This document shows, one piece after another, positions 5,304-6,992 of a stretch of 6,992 nt of DNA. The position numbers and the translations under genes are program-made. Under the pieces are notes generated by a model. It made no database searches, had not been told where the DNA came from, and saw only the letters and a program-made list of their open reading frames with translations. How positions within the stretch are numbered: position 1 is the first letter of the stretch; each line of letters opens with the position of its first letter. This DNA is from Collinsella aerofaciens (lineage in GTDB: Bacteria > Actinomycetota > Coriobacteriia > Coriobacteriales > Coriobacteriaceae): positions 1-6,992 of the forward strand of contig JAUUSS010000110.1 in assembly GCA_030841765.1 (NCBI GenBank). The letters are read 5' to 3'.

Positions 5304-6992
5304 CTACTCGCCTCCCTTCATCTGCGATTCCGCGATGGCGCGGTACACCTCGCAGGTTTCCATAAGCTCGCCATGCGTGCCCAGACCCACAACCTCGCCA
5401 TCCTTGAGCACGACGATCTGGTCGGCGTGCAAGATCGTCGATATGCGCTGCGCGATGATGAGCACCGCAGCGTCACGCGTCTCGTCTTGCAACGCATGAC
5501 GCAGGGCGGCATCGGTCTTAAAGTCCAGGGCCGAAAAACTGTCATCGAAGATATATAGATCGGCATGCTTCATGAGCGCACGGGCGATTGCCAAACGCTG
5601 GCGCTGACCGCCCGAAAAGTTCGTACCGCCCTGGGCAACCGGGGTATCGAGCCCCTGCGGTTGGTCGAGTACAAAGGTGCTCTGGGCAACCTCAAGCGCG
5701 TGAAGCATGTCGCCCTCGGTCGCGCCTTCGTTACCAAAGCGAAGGTTGCTCGCCACCGTGCCCGAGAACAGCCACGCCTTCTGCGGCACATAGGCAATGC
5801 GCCCGCGGATTTCGTCTTGCGTAAGCTCGCGCAGATCGACGCCGTCCAGGCGAATGGCGCCCTTAGTGGCATCGTGGAAGCGCAGCAGAAGCTTTGCCAC
5901 CGTCGATTTGCCCGAGCCTGTCGAGCCAACGATCGCAGTCGTCTGACCGCGACGGCAGGCAAAGCTCAGGTCGCACAGGGTGTCCTCGTCGGCATCGTCA
6001 AAGCGAAACGACATGTGGTCGAACACGGCCACCGCATCGGCTTCGTCTTGGGGCTCGCGCGCCCCGTCATCCAGCGTGCGCTCGCCATCGACGATGCTCG
6101 GCTCAATCTCTAACACCTGCTGCGCACGGTTCAGGCACGCGGCAGCACGCGGAAGCGTCAGCACCACCATCTGGGCCATCATCACAAAGAACAGAATCAG
6201 AATTGCATACTCCAGCACCGCCGAGATGCTCGCGATCTGCATGGCGTGGGCGCCCACGCGGTTGCCGCCAACCCACAGCACCGCCACCTCGGCGATGTTC
6301 ATCAAAAAGAAGCTGGAGCTGTCGAGGCCCACAAACAGGTGGTTGACTTTGATGGCGTTGGCGGCGTATTCGCTAAACACCTCGTCCAGACGCCGTTCCT
6401 CGTGGCGCTCCTTGTTAAACGCACGGATGACGCGCACGCCCACAATATTCTCGCGCAGCACCACGTTCATGCGGTCGATAAAGCCCTGTAGGCGCATAAA
6501 AATCGGCGCCGCGTTGGCAACCGTAAAGACCGCCCCCACCAGCACAATCGCAACGACTACGCCCAGAAGCGTGCCCATGGCGGGATCGATAAACCAGGCG
6601 AAGATGATGCCCGCCACAGCCAAAAACGGCACGGGCAGCACCAGCTGAATCGTCTGCAGAATCGCCTGCTGAATCACGTTGATGTCGTTGAGCGAGCGTG
6701 TGATCATCGATCCGGTGCCAAAGCGCTCAAAATCGCTGGCCGCGAGCTCGAGCGATTTGTCGTACACGGCATTGCGGATATCGCAAGCCACGTTGGCGGC
6801 CAGGCGCGCCGAAAGATAGCAGCCCAGCACCGTGCCGCCGCTAGCCATGCTGGTCGCGATAAACATGTATAGGCCGTTGCGTAAAATGTAGTCGACATCG
6901 CCCGTGGTAATACCGGTGTTGACCATGTTCGCCAGCATCGTGGGAACCAACAGCGTACCGATGTTATCCACCAGCAGCACCAGCAGCGTCAC
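5304..6992 (-). CDS. Heterodimeric ABC exporter subunit, TM287/YheI-like half (partial, N-terminus off the edge)
   Basis: 562 codons are visible, ending at TAG (5306-5304). The GTG at the window edge lies within the first membrane helix of the family, so it is probably internal and perhaps 20-30 residues are missing. Numbering here counts from the edge. The exporter membrane domain covers about 1-285, and the ATPase starts near 322. Motifs are Walker A GSTGSGKS (356-363, K362), Q-loop Q404, an intact signature SGGQ (460-463), and Walker B YIFDDSFSALD. That Walker B has D484 in place of the catalytic Glu, and the H-loop has Q515 in place of His. These two changes mark the non-hydrolytic half of heterodimeric exporters such as TM287/288, BmrCD (YheI/YheH) and LmrCD. 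Its Walker A and B would form the degenerate site with the SQGQ of the partner, while its SGGQ completes the partner's active site. It is first in the operon, the same order as in those pairs. The substrate is unknown, and the promoter lies beyond the window. Confidence 0.92.
   Translation of the reverse strand: MTLLVLLVDNIGTLLVPTMLANMVNTGITTGDVDYILRNGLYMFIATSMASGGTVLGCYLSARLAANVACDIRNAVYDKSLELAASDFERFGTGSMITRSLNDINVIQQAILQTIQLVLPVPFLAVAGIIFAWFIDPAMGTLLGVVVAIVLVGAVFTVANAAPIFMRLQGFIDRMNVVLRENIVGVRVIRAFNKERHEERRLDEVFSEYAANAIKVNHLFVGLDSSSFFLMNIAEVAVLWVGGNRVGAHAMQIASISAVLEYAILILFFVMMAQMVVLTLPRAAACLNRAQQVLEIEPSIVDGERTLDDGAREPQDEADAVAVFDHMSFRFDDADEDTLCDLSFACRRGQTTAIVGSTGSGKSTVAKLLLRFHDATKGAIRLDGVDLRELTQDEIRGRIAYVPQKAWLFSGTVASNLRFGNEGATEGDMLHALEVAQSTFVLDQPQGLDTPVAQGGTNFSGGQRQRLAIARALMKHADLYIFDDSFSALDFKTDAALRHALQDETRDAAVLIIAQRISTILHADQIVVLKDGEVVGLGTHGELMETCEVYRAIAESQMKGGE
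5311..5318 (-). promoter_or_regulatory. Ribosome binding site of the downstream ABC gene, inside the upstream gene
   Basis: Minus-strand AAGGGAGG lies eight bases before the ATG at 5302 and inside the last codons of the upstream gene, where it encodes the KGG of its C-terminal KGGE. With a one-base gap between stop and start, translation of the two halves should be coupled, favouring equal amounts. It also shows that the long N-terminal extension of the downstream protein is real. Confidence 0.85.

Noticed and set aside
3272..5365. 697-codon rightward frame opposite the ABC gene
   Set aside because: Its codons are exactly antiparallel to those of the 3296-5302 gene, and it stays open because that gene lacks TTA, CTA and TCA codons, as expected in GC-rich DNA. 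The translation is His/Arg/Gln-rich with no recognisable domain.
6990..6992. GTG at the right edge as the true start of the upstream ABC gene
   Set aside because: The sequence starts within the first membrane helix typical of the family, so the real start should lie outside the window.

Overview
The window looks like ordinary chromosome from a GC-rich (roughly 60% by eye) actinobacterium. The gene set, the strong Shine-Dalgarno sites and the style of the proteins fit the Coriobacteriia, most likely Collinsella or a close relative. That is an impression from the proteins, not a database result.

Layout, left to right. Positions 1-66 hold what may be the last 22 codons of a rightward gene. It converges on a leftward branched-chain aminotransferase gene, ilvE (272-1324). 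The spacer between them carries a small stem-loop (56-76) and a striking 125-bp nested inverted repeat (131-255). Upstream of ilvE is a 288-bp spacer with a possible promoter, an overlapping upstream reading frame (1321-1470) and the terminator of the next leftward gene. That gene (1616-2260 plus stop, 1613-2260) encodes a DedA-family membrane protein. A 223-bp divergent promoter region (2261-2483) separates it from cysE (2484-3188, rightward), a short-form serine O-acetyltransferase with a C-terminal coiled coil. cysE converges, through a second nested palindromic terminator (3207-3286), on a leftward two-gene ABC exporter operon. The downstream gene is 3296-5302. The upstream gene (5304-6992) runs off the right edge, so its N-terminus is missing.

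The genes are housekeeping functions: amino-acid metabolism (ilvE, cysE), envelope maintenance (DedA) and export (the ABC pair). ilvE, the DedA gene and cysE each seem to be transcribed alone. The two ABC genes are tightly coupled, with one base between stop and start, and should form one heterodimer. Its ATP sites are asymmetric: one half has Asp for the catalytic Glu and Gln for the H-loop His, and the other half has SQGQ in place of SGGQ.

I found no defence system, mobile gene, CRISPR array, tRNA or rRNA, and no convincing undescribed multi-gene system. The observations most worth a second look are the nested palindrome at 131-255, a palindrome inside the putative cysE promoter, a possible near-leaderless upstream ORF before ilvE, and lineage-specific extensions on CysE (C-terminus) and the second ABC half (N-terminus).
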